Source: Flavobacterium hercynium
GTDB taxonomy: Bacteria > Bacteroidota > Bacteroidia > Flavobacteriales > Flavobacteriaceae
Direction of reading: 5' to 3'
Assembly: GCF_002217285.1 (NCBI RefSeq)
Contig: NZ_MUGW01000008.1
Location: 37,030-101,029, forward strand
Length of the DNA: 64,000 nt
The position numbers were made by a program, and so were the translations under genes. Positions 1 through 10,710 of the stretch are shown here, one piece after another. Positions within the stretch are counted from its first letter, which is position 1; each line of letters begins with the position of its first letter. Under the pieces are notes generated by a model. It did not search any database. It saw only the letters and a program-made list of their open reading frames with translations, and was not told the origin of the DNA.

Positions 1-3000
1 GAAGTTTAAATTATGTGATTCTTTCACCAGCAAGTGCGACATCAAATGTTACAGGAGCTACAAACGGAATCTTTACAGGTCTAGCAGTAGGTAACTACTT
101 ATTTGAAGTAACAGATGCTAACGGTTGTAAAGATCAGGAATCATACATTGTTGATCCGGTAACGAATATTACAGTTGCAGGTCAGTTAGTAAGTAACGTA
201 GTTTGTAACGGTGAAACAAATGGTGCTGTAAGATTTACAGTAGCTAATTACACTGGAACTTATACGGCTACTGTAACTCCTGCTTCAGGTACAGTAACAC
301 AAACAGGTGACACAGTTAATGTTACAGGTTTAGTTCCTGGAACATATACAATAGCAATTACAGATGATATTACAGGATGTACTGCTACTACTTCAGTAGA
401 CGTTACGCAGCCAACACTTCTTGTTTTAAGTCTTGTTTCTAATAAAAACGCTAATTGCAACTTCGGTGCACAAGTAACGGTAAAAGCTAATGGCGGAACA
501 CCGGGTTACAAATACGCTTGGGGTGTTGACGGATTTACGCCAGTAGCTGGTGATTACGATACTGTTGAAAGCGCAGTTCTTAATCCGGCTACGACAGACT
601 GGGATTTCTATGCAATGGATGCTAATGGTTGTGTAACTAAATTAGATGTAACAATTGCTTCTGATTTGCCACCATCTATTAATCCACCAGCACTTCCGTA
701 TTGTTATGTTGGAGGTCCGGTTGCGATAACCATTACAGGTACTTATGTTGGTACACCAATGTTTAGTATTGGAAACGGATACCAATCTAGCCCTGATTTT
801 GTATTGAATGCGCCAGGAAACTATACATTCTACATTAAAGATGGTAACGGATGTATTGTTTCTGCACCATATACTTTACGTCAGGAATTATTATTAAAAG
901 CGACACTAACACAAGATTATACTTGTGCAGGTGATGCAAGCATAACATTATTAGCAACTCAGGGAACTTTAACTTACAGCACTTTTGAGGTAAGTTTTAA
1001 CGGAGGAACTTATAGTACAATTACAACACCACTACCTTACACTACAAATGTTCCTGGAACATACACGTTCAGAGTAACAGATAGTCAAGGATGTCAGGCA
1101 ACTTCTGTTTCGGTAGAAGTTACACCAACAACAACGCCTAGTGCAACATACGAAACAAGTGATGTAACTTGTACAGGAGGTTCAGATGGAAGTATTGTAT
1201 TTACACCTGCTAATGGTGTAGCGCCATACAGATACAGTATTGATAACGGAGTAACATTTGTTTCTTCTAATATCTTTACAGATTTAGCTGCAGGTACTTA
1301 CAATGTAGTAATACAAGATGCTAAGCAATGTGTATCTGTAAGCTTCCCGGTTACGATTGCAGAACCTACAGCTTTAGCGGCTACAGCGGTACTAACTCAA
1401 GGTTTAACTTGTGGAACTGGAAATGCTGCACAACCTGCAATTGTTACAATTAATGTAACTGCAGGAACAGGAACAGCTCCATATCAATATAGTTTTAACG
1501 GAGGTACTACTTACGGTCCAACAAATACATACACAACAACTACTTCAGGTACTGTTACAGCGTATGTTAAGGATGCTAATAATTGCGTAATTGCTGCTCC
1601 GGTAGATGTAGTTATCCCGGCTTTAAACCCACCAACAATTACAAATGTTGATGGAACGCCAATTTATTGTGCTCCGTCTACTAGTACAACTAGTACAGTA
1701 ACGGTTACAACAACTAACGGTGTTGGAGGATTAAGCTTTGTAATTACTTCTCCTGCAAGTGCTATTACAAATACTTCAGGAGCAACAACAGGAGTGTTTA
1801 CTTTATTACCGGCAGGTACTTATAACTTTAAAGTTACAGATACCAACGGTTGTACAGATGAAGCGACATACACTGTAAAAGCTTTAGTAAATATTACAAA
1901 CGTAGGTCAGTTAATTAATGACGTAGTTTGTAACGGAGAATCTAATGGTTCAGTGAAATTTGATATTGATAATTTCGATGGAACTTATACAGCTGTATTA
2001 ACAGCAGGTCCAACAACAGGAACTTTAACTCAGACAGGAAAAGTAGTTACATTAACGAACTTACCGGTAGGGACATATACAGTTCAGGTAACAGATGACA
2101 TTACAGGTTGTACTGCTAGTGCTTCAGTTATCGTTGGTCAGCCAGCTCCATTATCATTAACACAAACAAGCGATGATAATGCAAATTGTAATAAAGGTTA
2201 TGAGGTTACTGTAAGTGCTACAGGAGGAACACCAAATTACCAGTATGCATTTGTAGTAGCGCCTGCAACTCCAACAGCAGCAGATTACACAAACAGCCCT
2301 AATGCTGTTTTAGATCCTGCTTCAGGAACAAACTGGAGAGCTTATGTTAAAGATGCTAATAATTGTGAAACGTTTATTCCAATCACAATAGTAGTTGACC
2401 CATTACCAAATAATATTACAGTAACATTGGCAAGTCAATGTCCTAATACTACGACACATGACTATACATTTACAGTTAATGTTGGTGGAGGAATAGGTCC
2501 TTTCCAATACAGTATTGGAAACGGATTCCAAACAAGCAACAGCTTTACGGTAACTGCTTCTGGAACTTATGAAGTAACAGTTAAAGATGCTAACGAATGT
2601 GAAGTTACAGTACCGGCTGCGGTGACTATTTTACCAGCATTGCAGTTAAATTATGATATTGTTGCATTACCTAATTGTAGTATTACAAATAGCGGAGAAA
2701 TAAGCGCAACAGCAACAGGTGGTTCAGGAAATTACAGATACACGCTTAATGGAGGTGTTCCTGTAAATGTTACTCCAGCAACGTTTACTAATGTTACTGC
2801 GGGTACGCATATCCTAAGAGTAAGAGATATGGTTACTAATTGTATCTTTGAAGTTACGATAGAAGTTTCTCTACCTACTGAAATTACAGGATTAACATTA
2901 GCGAAAACAGATGTTACATGTAACGGTGGAAACAATGGTACAATTACAGCAAGTTTGGAGCCAAGTGCTCCAGGCAAAAATGATAATCCGGTTTATCTAT

Positions 3001-6000
3001 ATAGATTAACAGGTACAAATGCTCAGAATGTTCCGATTAGTAGACCAGATCAGACTAGTCCTCTTTTTGAAAATGTTGAGGCAGGAGATTATACTATAAC
3101 TGTTACTTCAGGTAGAGGTTGTGTTGACTCAGAAGATGTGAGAATTGATGAGCCAGCTGTAATTTTAGTTCCACTTCCAGTGATCGCACAATACGGTTGT
3201 ACGACAGGAAATGTTTCGAACTATGCAACAGTAACTGCTGCAGGTGTAACAGGTGGTACTCTTGCTTATACTTATATTTTCTTCAGAGATGGAGTTGAAG
3301 TTCAGAGAGGTACTGAAAACGTTTACACAGAGTCTGACTTCTTAGGAGGTAATTATTCTGTAAGCATTATAGACAGTCACAATTGTACAGGTGCTTCAGT
3401 AGGAACAATAAGAGTGAATCCATTTATTAAGTTAGATGACATTCTTACTACTAATGTAGCTATAACATGTATTTCTAACGAAGATGTAACTGTAACAGTT
3501 GCAACAACAGGAGGAACTCCAGTATTGTTGAACTACAGAATTACAGGAACAGATAATGCTTATAACCAAGCGAATACCAATGGTAATTTCACAGGTTTAG
3601 GTATAGGAAGTTACTTAATTAGAGTTACAAACCCGGCAACAGGTTGTTTCTTAGAAGAAGCATATTATGTAAATAATCCAAATACGTTTGAGATTGTGGC
3701 TAAGCCAATTGTTACAGAAATTTGTTTCGGTACAAATGACGGAAGTGTTGAGTTAACTTTTGTTGATAATCAACCAGTTCCTTCAGATGATGCAGGTCGT
3801 TTCGAATACACTATTACAGGTGGTGCATTACCGATCACAGGAACAACAACAGATGCAGGACCATTATTAATTGAGAACCTTGCAGCCGGTACGTATACTG
3901 TTACTGCTAAGTTAGTAGATAGCCCAGAGTGTACTGTTTCAACTGTGTTTACAATTGCGCAGCCTTCTGTAGCTTTAGATGTCATAGTAATTTCAAGTCC
4001 AATAACTTGTTTGTCAACAAATTATGACAATGGTGAAATCTCTGCTAGTGCAGTAGGTGGATGGGATAATGATTATGAATACCAATTGATGAAAGATGGT
4101 GTTTTATTTATTGATTACAGAGCAGACGGTAATTTTACAGGTTTAGGTGTTGGAAATTATACCATAAACGCAAAAGACAGTAAAGGATGTCCTGCTTCGA
4201 AAACGGTTAACTTGGTAATTCCGGATCCAATCGTGATCAATGCTGCAGCAAATGCAACAATGTTATCTTGTTTTGGTGGAAGAGACGGTGTAATAACTGT
4301 AAATGGAGTAACTGGAGGTCAAGGAAGTAATTATTCATATACATTAAATTACTTATCAGCAAACCCAATTATAAGTTCAGGTCCGCAAACTAGTCCGGTA
4401 TTCAATAGATTACCTGCAGGAACATACAGTATTTCGGTTACTGACGGATACAACTGTGCTGCAACATCTACGGATATTACAATAACAGAACCAGCAGAAA
4501 TAATTGTTGATTTAACATTAGCATCAACACAAACATGTTTAACAGAAACTGTTCTTACATTAGGTGCTGTGGGCGGAACTGCTCCATACACTTATAGTGC
4601 AGATGGTATTACATACAGTATTGTTACATTTACTACATCGACCAGTTTCCCTGTTCCGGTTGGTAAATACCAATACTATGTGAAAGACGCTAACGGTTGT
4701 GTGGCTGTTATTTCAAATGAAATTAAAATAGACGCTTTAGAGCCACTAGGATTAGATTTAGACGTTACTAATGCGGTTGTGAAATGTGCTGGTGAGGCAA
4801 CTGGAGTTATTGTTGCAAATGCAACAGGTGCTTTAGGAAACTATCAGTATACTTTAGAAACTTCAGGTGGTGTTGTAGTTCTTGGACCTCAGGCAGATCC
4901 TAGATTCGAAGGTCTTGTTGCAGGAAATTATAATGTACGTGTTGTAAGCGGAGATTGTAACGCTGTAGTGAAACCAGTTGAAATCAAAGAACCAGCTGTA
5001 GGTTTAGGTACAACTAATGTGGTAATAGATGCTACTTGTTTTGGTGAAAACAATGGTAAGATTGTAATGAGTTACTCAGGCGGAACAGGCCTTGTTAAAT
5101 TTGCTATCTCGCCAGACTTGAACCAGTTTGATACTAAAAACACATTCGAAGGATTAAGTGCAGGTACTTATACAGTAGTTACACAAGATGAGAATGGTTG
5201 TTATATTGTTGATGAAATCGAAGTTAAGCAACCAAACCCGCTAATTGCTATAGAAGTTGCAGGATCAATGGTTCCGGAACTTTGTAAAGACGATAAGAAT
5301 GGAGCATTTAGTATTGAGGTTACAGGTGGTACAGGTCCTTACAGCATAAGTTTAGATGCAGAAAGAGGTCCGTTTACACTAGGAGCTGTTGGTCAGACTA
5401 AATTTGATTTTACAGGTCTTTCAGGTGGAACTCACATTGTTTACATTAGAGATGCTGCAGGTTGTAGCGCTGAGTTAAGAGAAGAAATGCCTTTACCGGT
5501 TGTTCTTAACCCTAAAGTTGCAATAACGTATGACTGTGTTAACAATGCACAATCTAATAGAGTAGTAGTTACAGTTGATGAAACTAATTCAACATTAAGT
5601 CTTATCAGATACGAATTGGATGGAAATTCAATTTCAAATTCTGGAGGAAATGTTTTCTTCGATGTACCTGCTGGAACGCATACAATTGCAGCAATTCATG
5701 AAAATGGTTGTTACCAATTTACAGAGGAATTTGTAATTAAACCATACGAACCATTAACTTTAATGGCTAGTCCGGAACAAAAAGAAATGAACATAATTTC
5801 AGTTGTTGCAGGTGGTGGTGCTCCAGAGTACCTATACAGTTTCAACGGAGAGCCATTCACATCTTCTAACAAATACAAAATCTACAAATCAGGTGATTAT
5901 GTAGTAATCGTTAGAGATCAAAATGGTTGTGAGGTTACGATTACTGTTCCTGGAGTTTATGTTGATGTTTGTATTGATAATCACTTTACACCAAATGGAG

Positions 6001-6230
6001 ATGGAATTAACGATTACTGGGGGCCTGGTTGTACTAATATTTACAACAACCTTAAGTTCTTAATTTTCGACAGATACGGTCGTGCAGTTGCGAAGTATAC
6101 ATATGGACAAAAATGGGATGGTAAATACAATGGTGAAGAATTACCATCAGGTGATTACTGGTATGTTCTTAAACTGAATGATGAAAAAGATAACAGAGAG
6201 TTTGTTGGACATTTCACTTTATACAGATAA
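1..6230 (+). CDS. sprB: SprB-like giant cell-surface adhesin, 3' part (5' end outside window)
   Basis: Open from the left window edge (reading frame starts at base 3) to a TAA at 6230, so only the last ~2,075 residues are seen; the GTG at 15 is not a believable start because the frame continues upstream with repeat sequence. The protein is an array of ~40-90-residue beta-rich modules with recurring words such as PAGTYNFKVTD, VxCNGxxNG and TGGTxPYxY, each holding a Cys pair. The last ~85 residues (HFTPNGDGINDYWGP, then DRYGR, W(D)GKYNGEELPSGDYWY) match the gliding-motility CHU_C / type B type IX secretion sorting domain. SprB of Flavobacterium johnsoniae is a mobile surface adhesin for gliding, encoded just upstream of sprF, which is the arrangement here. 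Confidence is high for a T9SS type B repeat adhesin, moderate for true SprB rather than a paralogue. Confidence 0.85.
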   Translation, partial: SLNYVILSPASATSNVTGATNGIFTGLAVGNYLFEVTDANGCKDQESYIVDPVTNITVAGQLVSNVVCNGETNGAVRFTVANYTGTYTATVTPASGTVTQTGDTVNVTGLVPGTYTIAITDDITGCTATTSVDVTQPTLLVLSLVSNKNANCNFGAQVTVKANGGTPGYKYAWGVDGFTPVAGDYDTVESAVLNPATTDWDFYAMDANGCVTKLDVTIASDLPPSINPPALPYCYVGGPVAITITGTYVGTPMFSIGNGYQSSPDFVLNAPGNYTFYIKDGNGCIVSAPYTLRQELLLKATLTQDYTCAGDASITLLATQGTLTYSTFEVSFNGGTYSTITTPLPYTTNVPGTYTFRVTDSQGCQATSVSVEVTPTTTPSATYETSDVTCTGGSDGSIVFTPANGVAPYRYSIDNGVTFVSSNIFTDLAAGTYNVVIQDAKQCVSVSFPVTIAEPTALAATAVLTQGLTCGTGNAAQPAIVTINVTAGTGTAPYQYSFNGGTTYGPTNTYTTTTSGTVTAYVKDANNCVIAAPVDVVIPALNPPTITNVDGTPIYCAPSTSTTSTVTVTTTNGVGGLSFVITSPASAITNTSGATTGVFTLLPAGTYNFKVTDTNGCTDEATYTVKALVNITNVGQLINDVVCNGESNGSVKFDIDNFDGTYTAVLTAGPTTGTLTQTGKVVTLTNLPVGTYTVQVTDDITGCTASASVIVGQPAPLSLTQTSDDNANCNKGYEVTVSATGGTPNYQYAFVVAPATPTAADYTNSPNAVLDPASGTNWRAYVKDANNCETFIPITIVVDPLPNNITVTLASQCPNTTTHDYTFTVNVGGGIGPFQYSIGNGFQTSNSFTVTASGTYEVTVKDANECEVTVPAAVTILPALQLNYDIVALPNCSITNSGEISATATGGSGNYRYTLNGGVPVNVTPATFTNVTAGTHILRVRDMVTNCIFEVTIEVSLPTEITGLTLAKTDVTCNGGNNGTITASLEPSAPGKNDNPVYLYRLTGTNAQNVPISRPDQTSPLFENVEAGDYTITVTSGRGCVDSEDVRIDEPAVILVPLPVIAQYGCTTGNVSNYATVTAAGVTGGTLAYTYIFFRDGVEVQRGTENVYTESDFLGGNYSVSIIDSHNCTGASVGTIRVNPFIKLDDILTTNVAITCISNEDVTVTVATTGGTPVLLNYRITGTDNAYNQANTNGNFTGLGIGSYLIRVTNPATGCFLEEAYYVNNPNTFEIVAKPIVTEICFGTNDGSVELTFVDNQPVPSDDAGRFEYTITGGALPITGTTTDAGPLLIENLAAGTYTVTAKLVDSPECTVSTVFTIAQPSVALDVIVISSPITCLSTNYDNGEISASAVGGWDNDYEYQLMKDGVLFIDYRADGNFTGLGVGNYTINAKDSKGCPASKTVNLVIPDPIVINAAANATMLSCFGGRDGVITVNGVTGGQGSNYSYTLNYLSANPIISSGPQTSPVFNRLPAGTYSISVTDGYNCAATSTDITITEPAEIIVDLTLASTQTCLTETVLTLGAVGGTAPYTYSADGITYSIVTFTTSTSFPVPVGKYQYYVKDANGCVAVISNEIKIDALEPLGLDLDVTNAVVKCAGEATGVIVANATGALGNYQYTLETSGGVVVLGPQADPRFEGLVAGNYNVRVVSGDCNAVVKPVEIKEPAVGLGTTNVVIDATCFGENNGKIVMSYSGGTGLVKFAISPDLNQFDTKNTFEGLSAGTYTVVTQDENGCYIVDEIEVKQPNPLIAIEVAGSMVPELCKDDKNGAFSIEVTGGTGPYSISLDAERGPFTLGAVGQTKFDFTGLSGGTHIVYIRDAAGCSAELREEMPLPVVLNPKVAITYDCVNNAQSNRVVVTVDETNSTLSLIRYELDGNSISNSGGNVFFDVPAGTHTIAAIHENGCYQFTEEFVIKPYEPLTLMASPEQKEMNIISVVAGGGAPEYLYSFNGEPFTSSNKYKIYKSGDYVVIVRDQNGCEVTITVPGVYVDVCIDNHFTPNGDGINDYWGPGCTNIYNNLKFLIFDRYGRAVAKYTYGQKWDGKYNGEELPSGDYWYVLKLNDEKDNREFVGHFTLYR

Positions 6231-6269
6231 CAATTGATTGCCCCAATGTTATCTAAAAAAATTAATACA

Positions 6270-7244
6270 ATGAAAAAGTTTATTTTATCCTTAGTACTCA
6301 TGGCTGTAACAACAAGTTACAGCCAAGAGTTAAACCTACCGGTGTTTACTCAGTATTTGGCTGATAACCCTTTTATTATTTCACCTGCTTTTGCGGGTAT
6401 TGGCGACAACCTTAGAGTGCGAGCCAATGGATTGACACAGTGGGTGGGTATCAAAGATGCTCCTCAAAATCAATCTGTATATGCAGATTTCCGTCTTCTG
6501 GATCGTTCCGGAGTTGGTATCTCGGTATACAATGATAAAAACGGTTATACAAGGCAAACAGGTGCTAAGGTATCCTTTGCGCATCACTTGATTCTGGATT
6601 ATTATTCTAAACAGTATTTATCTTTCGGTTTGTCATACAACTTCAATAGTTTTCGTATCGACATTGACGAATTCAATACAACACCAAATGCACCAATTTT
6701 AGATCCTTCTATTACAGATAATCGTTATACATCAAATAACAACTTTGATATTAGTGCTTTATACCGTAATAAAAATTTCTATGCGAGTTTTAATGCCAAC
6801 AACGTTTTAAAGAAAAATGTAGATAAATACAGAGGAGTAGAGCCTAATTTGCTTTCTAATTATCAGGTGTATACAGGATATATAATCACAGATGGTGAAA
6901 ACAGACGTATCGAATATGAACCATCTGTTTATTACCAATATTTTGCAAGTGATAAACGTTCTACTACCGATTTCAACTTCAAGTACAGACGTTACAATCG
7001 TTATGAAGATTATTATTGGGTAGGGGTTTCGTATCGTTTTCTTAATGACCAGTTTCCAAAACCTTTATCAGTTGGACCAATGGCCGGTTTCATGAAATCT
7101 AAATTCTATTTTGGATATTCTTACCAGGTAATGTTTAACCAATTGGGTTCTTATAATACAGGTACACACGTGGTTACTATTGGTGTAGATTTCTTAGGAG
7201 CTATTAGTAACTGTCCTTGTACACAAAGTCCTGTTCACGACTAA
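6270..7244 (+). CDS. sprF: PorP/SprF-family outer membrane protein, partner of the adhesin
   Basis: 324 residues. The ATG at 6270 is chosen over the in-frame TTG at 6234 because it begins a clean signal peptide (MKKFILSLVLMAVTTSYSQ). The mature protein starts with LPVFTQYLADNPFIISPAFAG, the typical opening of the PorP/SprF type IX secretion family, and then alternates aromatic beta-strands as in an outer-membrane barrel, including FGYSYQVMFNQLG near the end. It lies 39 bp after the adhesin stop with no terminator between, so co-transcription is likely. In F. johnsoniae SprF is needed for secretion and surface attachment of SprB; a dedicated partner role here is inferred from position. Confidence 0.85.
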   Translation: MKKFILSLVLMAVTTSYSQELNLPVFTQYLADNPFIISPAFAGIGDNLRVRANGLTQWVGIKDAPQNQSVYADFRLLDRSGVGISVYNDKNGYTRQTGAKVSFAHHLILDYYSKQYLSFGLSYNFNSFRIDIDEFNTTPNAPILDPSITDNRYTSNNNFDISALYRNKNFYASFNANNVLKKNVDKYRGVEPNLLSNYQVYTGYIITDGENRRIEYEPSVYYQYFASDKRSTTDFNFKYRRYNRYEDYYWVGVSYRFLNDQFPKPLSVGPMAGFMKSKFYFGYSYQVMFNQLGSYNTGTHVVTIGVDFLGAISNCPCTQSPVHD

Positions 7245-7268
7245 ATAAAACAGGATCATCTAAATTTT

Positions 7269-7354
7269 AAAGTTTATTGTGATCTGCAAGTATTGTTTTC
7301 TACTTAAAAAAGTAGAACAGTATAAGCAGATTATAATAAACTTTATTTTTTTTT
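7269..7354 (+). terminator. Long hairpin terminator after sprF-like gene
   Basis: Arms 7269-7287 and 7326-7344 (AAAGTTTATTGTGATCTGC / GCAGATTATAATAAACTTT) pair over 19 bp with two G-U wobbles. A second inner stem (CTACTT / AAGTAG) sits in the loop, and a run of nine T follows at 7346. Position and T run fit a rho-independent terminator of the adhesin operon. Confidence 0.75.
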
Positions 7355-7479
7355 AACAACATAGCGAAATAGTTTACCATTTTGTAATTAATTGAGATTT
7401 TTTCATAAATTATATCGTTTTCGTTGTTATAAATAGGTTATTTTTAGATTTTTCGAATTTAATACTAATCTAAAAGTTC

Positions 7480-7487
7480 TATATTTG
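7480..7487 (+). promoter_or_regulatory. Candidate -7 promoter element for pgk
   Basis: TATATTTG matches the Bacteroidetes -7 consensus TAnnTTTG exactly and lies 36 bp before the pgk ATG. No TTG at the usual -33 distance is evident. Confidence 0.55.
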
Positions 7488-7523
7488 TTATTCTTACCAA
7501 AAAATAAAAAAAATACATATCAG

Positions 7524-8711
7524 ATGAAAACTTTAAACGATTTCGATTTTAAAAATAAAAAAGCTATTATCCGTGTTGACTTTAATGTCCCATTGGATGA
7601 AAATTTCAATGTAACTGATGCTACTCGTATAGAAGCTGCAAAACCAACAATTGATGCTATCTTGGCACAGGGCGGAAGTGTAATTCTAATGTCACATTTA
7701 GGAAGACCAAAAGGAGCAGAAGAAAAATATTCACTTAAACATATTTTAAAAACAGCTTCAGATATCTTAGGAGTTTCTGTTAAGTTCGCTGAAAACTGTG
7801 TTGGAGAACCTGCACAAACAGCTGCTAAAGATTTGAAACCAGGAGAAGTTTTATTACTTGAAAATTTACGTTTTCATGCTGAAGAAGAAGCTGGAGATGT
7901 TGCTTTTGCAAAAGAATTAGCTTCACTTGGAGATATTTACGTAAATGACGCATTTGGAACGGCGCATAGAGCACATGCTTCAACAACAATCATTGCACAA
8001 TTCTTTCCAACTGAAAAAACTTTTGGAACATTGTTGGCTAAAGAAATTGAGAGTTTAAACAAAGTATTAAAAAATAGCGAAAAACCAGTTACAGCAGTTC
8101 TTGGAGGATCTAAAGTTTCTTCAAAAATTACGGTTATCGAAAATATTCTTGATAAAGTAGATCACATGATCATTGGTGGTGGAATGACTTTTACATTCAT
8201 CAAAGCACAAGGTGGTAAAATTGGAGAATCTATTTGTGAAGACGATAAACAAGAGTTAGCACTTGAAATTTTAAGATTAGCTAAAGAAAAAGGAGTTCAG
8301 GTTCATATTCCGGTTGATGTTATAGCTGCTGATGATTTTTCTAATACAGCAAATACTAAAGTGGTAGACGTAACTGAAATTCCTGATGGATGGCAAGGTC
8401 TTGATGCAGGTCCTAAATCTTTAGAGAACTTCAAAAAAGTAATTTTAGAATCAAAAACAATCCTTTGGAATGGTCCTTTAGGTGTTTTTGAAATGGAATC
8501 TTTCGCAAAAGGAACAATCGCACTTGGTGACTATATTGCAGAAGCAACTGAAAAAGGAGCTTTCTCATTAGTTGGAGGTGGTGATTCTGTTGCTGCTGTA
8601 AAACAATTCGGATTCGAAGATAAAATGAGTTATGTTTCAACTGGAGGAGGTGCCATGCTTGAAATGTTAGAAGGAAAAGTATTACCTGGTATTGCTGCCA
8701 TTTTGGACTAA
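7524..8711 (+). CDS. pgk: Phosphoglycerate kinase
   Basis: 395 residues, normal family length. Catalyses reversible phosphate transfer between 1,3-bisphosphoglycerate and ADP in cytoplasmic glycolysis/gluconeogenesis. Recognised from [11 protein letters not shown] near the N-terminus, SHLGRPKG (about residues 56-63), [30 protein letters not shown], the WNGPLGVFE hinge motif and GGGDSVAAV near the C-terminus. The ATG at 7524 is chosen because the family begins MKTLxDFDF; the upstream in-frame TTG at 7485 would sit directly beside the promoter element. Monocistronic by appearance, with its own -7 box upstream. Confidence 0.98.
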   Translation: MKTLNDFDFKNKKAIIRVDFNVPLDENFNVTDATRIEAAKPTIDAILAQGGSVILMSHLGRPKGAEEKYSLKHILKTASDILGVSVKFAENCVGEPAQTAAKDLKPGEVLLLENLRFHAEEEAGDVAFAKELASLGDIYVNDAFGTAHRAHASTTIIAQFFPTEKTFGTLLAKEIESLNKVLKNSEKPVTAVLGGSKVSSKITVIENILDKVDHMIIGGGMTFTFIKAQGGKIGESICEDDKQELALEILRLAKEKGVQVHIPVDVIAADDFSNTANTKVVDVTEIPDGWQGLDAGPKSLENFKKVILESKTILWNGPLGVFEMESFAKGTIALGDYIAEATEKGAFSLVGGGDSVAAVKQFGFEDKMSYVSTGGGAMLEMLEGKVLPGIAAILD

Positions 8712-8831
8712 ATTGCAGTTTTAACTTTTTTTTGGATATTATTTATCCATAAACCATTTAAGTTTGCAACTCTGTAACTTTATAATTGCACTAATTATTG
8801 CCCTGAGTATTAGCCTATTAATAAATGTTCT

Positions 8832-10664
8832 ATGATTGGAAAAAAAATTTCATTAGCCTTTTCGGTACTATTGTCGGTCAGCGCTTTTTCACAAGATGTG
8901 CTTAAAGCAGATTTACAAATCAGACCCGATGTTAAGATTTCGTATTTAGATTCAGTTAAAAATTCTTTTGTAAAAGATGACAATGCTGCCCGCGTAGATA
9001 GTCTCTGGATGCAGGAATTAACAAGTTTAGATATCTACGACGATTTAACAAAAGACATTCAAACCATCAATACAGATTTAACTGTAGATGAAGAATTACC
9101 AACAGATTTGCTAAAACAGCGTCTATTGGCAATGAACCAGAAATCGCCTTTTGAAATAGAGTACAATCAAGGCTTAGAGAATATCATAAAATCGTTTCTT
9201 AAGAATCGAAAAAAATCGTTCTCTCGCTTAATGTCATTATCAGAATATTATTTTCCCATTTTTGAAGAAGCTTTTGCAAGACAAAATGTTCCTTTAGAAA
9301 TTAAATATTTAGCCGTTGTAGAATCTGCTTTAAATCCTAAAGCAGTTTCTAGAATGGGAGCCACAGGAATTTGGCAATTCATGTACGGTACAGGAAAACA
9401 ATACGCGCTTAAGATCGATTCTTATATCGACGAGCGTAGTGATCCGCTTAAATCTACACTTGCGTGCTCAGAGTATATGAGTAAAATGTATTCGATTTTC
9501 GGAAACTGGGAGTTAGTTTTAGCATCTTATAATTCAGGACCAGGAAATGTGACCAAAGCGATTCGTCGCTCTGGCGGAAAAACAAAATACTGGGACATTC
9601 GTAACCATCTTCCAAAAGAAACACAAGGTTATGTTCCTGCTTTTCTTGCAACGATGTATCTTTTTGAATACCACAAAGAACACGGAATTACTCCGACAAG
9701 AGCAGTCGTTAAACATTTTGAAACAGATACTGTTCAGATTAAAAATCAAATGTCGTTTAAACAAATTGCTGATTTGTTAGACATGCCTCAAGCACAGATT
9801 CAACTTTTAAATCCTTCTTATAAATTAAACGTTGTACCGTTTTACGAAAGTGAAGCGCATTATTTACGTTTGCCAAAAGACAAGATTGCTACCTTCATTT
9901 CAAACGAAGAGCAAATTTATGCTTATGCAAACTACGATTCACAGCACAAAGGCTTGCCGAGACAATTAGCATTAAAAGTTGCTCCAAAAAACAGAGAAAA
10001 GCTTGAAAGTACAATCAGTACAAGTACTCAGTTTTATAAAATCAAAAAAGGAGACAATTTAGGAGCCATCGCTGATAAGTATAATGTTTCAGTTTTAGAT
10101 TTGAAGAAATGGAATAATCTTAAAACTAATGCAATTGCTTTAGGCAAAACTTTAAAAATCAAATCTAAGAATGAGGTTGTACTAAAAGCTCCAAAAGAGA
10201 TAAAAGCAGTACCGGTAATTGATAAAAAAGAGGAAGCAATTGCTGCCGCTGATGATAAAGAAGAACCAGGTACAATTAACGTAGAGTATGTAGTGGCATC
10301 TGGAGATAATTTAGGAAGCATTGCTAAAAAGTTCAATACTTCTATTGCAGAGTTAAAAGAGTTAAACAACTTATCTTCCAATACGATAGGTATGGGAAAA
10401 ACACTTATAGTTTCTAAAAGTGTTCCTGTTGTAGAAGAACCTCACAAAGAATTAAATACAGCTATAGCATCAAACTCAATTGATAACTTTAAAAAGAAAC
10501 AACCTTCTGCTAAAGAAGACATTGAATATTATGTAAAAAAAGGAGATTCATTATACAGCATTTCAAAAAAATATCCTGGAGTAACGATTTCAGATATTAA
10601 AAAATGGAATGATATTAAAGATGGAGAATTAAAACCCGGAATGAAACTTAAAATCAACGGATAA
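8832..10664 (+). CDS. MltD-like membrane-bound lytic murein transglycosylase with three LysM domains
   Basis: 610 residues with a signal peptide ending ...SVSAFSQ. A goose-type/SLT lytic transglycosylase domain spans about residues 140-300: the probable catalytic Glu is residue 164 in AVVESALNPKAVS, followed by GATGIWQFM and ASYNSGPGNV. Three LysM peptidoglycan-binding repeats follow at about 401-445 (KKGDNLGAIADKYNVS), 484-528 (ASGDNLGSIAKKFNTS) and 564-610 (KKGDSLYSISKKYPGV). It would cleave the glycan backbone of peptidoglycan in the periplasm. The architecture equals MltD/DltC-type enzymes. It sits between pgk and a DUF4837 gene, 46 bp upstream of the latter. Confidence 0.92.
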   Translation: MIGKKISLAFSVLLSVSAFSQDVLKADLQIRPDVKISYLDSVKNSFVKDDNAARVDSLWMQELTSLDIYDDLTKDIQTINTDLTVDEELPTDLLKQRLLAMNQKSPFEIEYNQGLENIIKSFLKNRKKSFSRLMSLSEYYFPIFEEAFARQNVPLEIKYLAVVESALNPKAVSRMGATGIWQFMYGTGKQYALKIDSYIDERSDPLKSTLACSEYMSKMYSIFGNWELVLASYNSGPGNVTKAIRRSGGKTKYWDIRNHLPKETQGYVPAFLATMYLFEYHKEHGITPTRAVVKHFETDTVQIKNQMSFKQIADLLDMPQAQIQLLNPSYKLNVVPFYESEAHYLRLPKDKIATFISNEEQIYAYANYDSQHKGLPRQLALKVAPKNREKLESTISTSTQFYKIKKGDNLGAIADKYNVSVLDLKKWNNLKTNAIALGKTLKIKSKNEVVLKAPKEIKAVPVIDKKEEAIAAADDKEEPGTINVEYVVASGDNLGSIAKKFNTSIAELKELNNLSSNTIGMGKTLIVSKSVPVVEEPHKELNTAIASNSIDNFKKKQPSAKEDIEYYVKKGDSLYSISKKYPGVTISDIKKWNDIKDGELKPGMKLKING

Positions 10665-10710
10665 TTAAAAATCTTACCTAAATTTGGGTTTTATTTCATA
10701 ACTTAAGAAA

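Noticed and set aside
260..4591. Minus-strand reading frames of 66-81 residues within the adhesin gene
   Set aside because: They lie opposite a clear repeat protein, have repetitive low-complexity translations and no start context; they are shadows.
1..6230. CRISPR-like repeats in the adhesin
   Set aside because: The repeats are imperfect, coding and of protein-module length; no regular direct repeats with unique spacers.
10665..10710. Promoter for the DUF4837 gene
   Set aside because: No TAnnTTTG word is evident in the 46-bp gap; co-transcription with the lytic transglycosylase is simpler.
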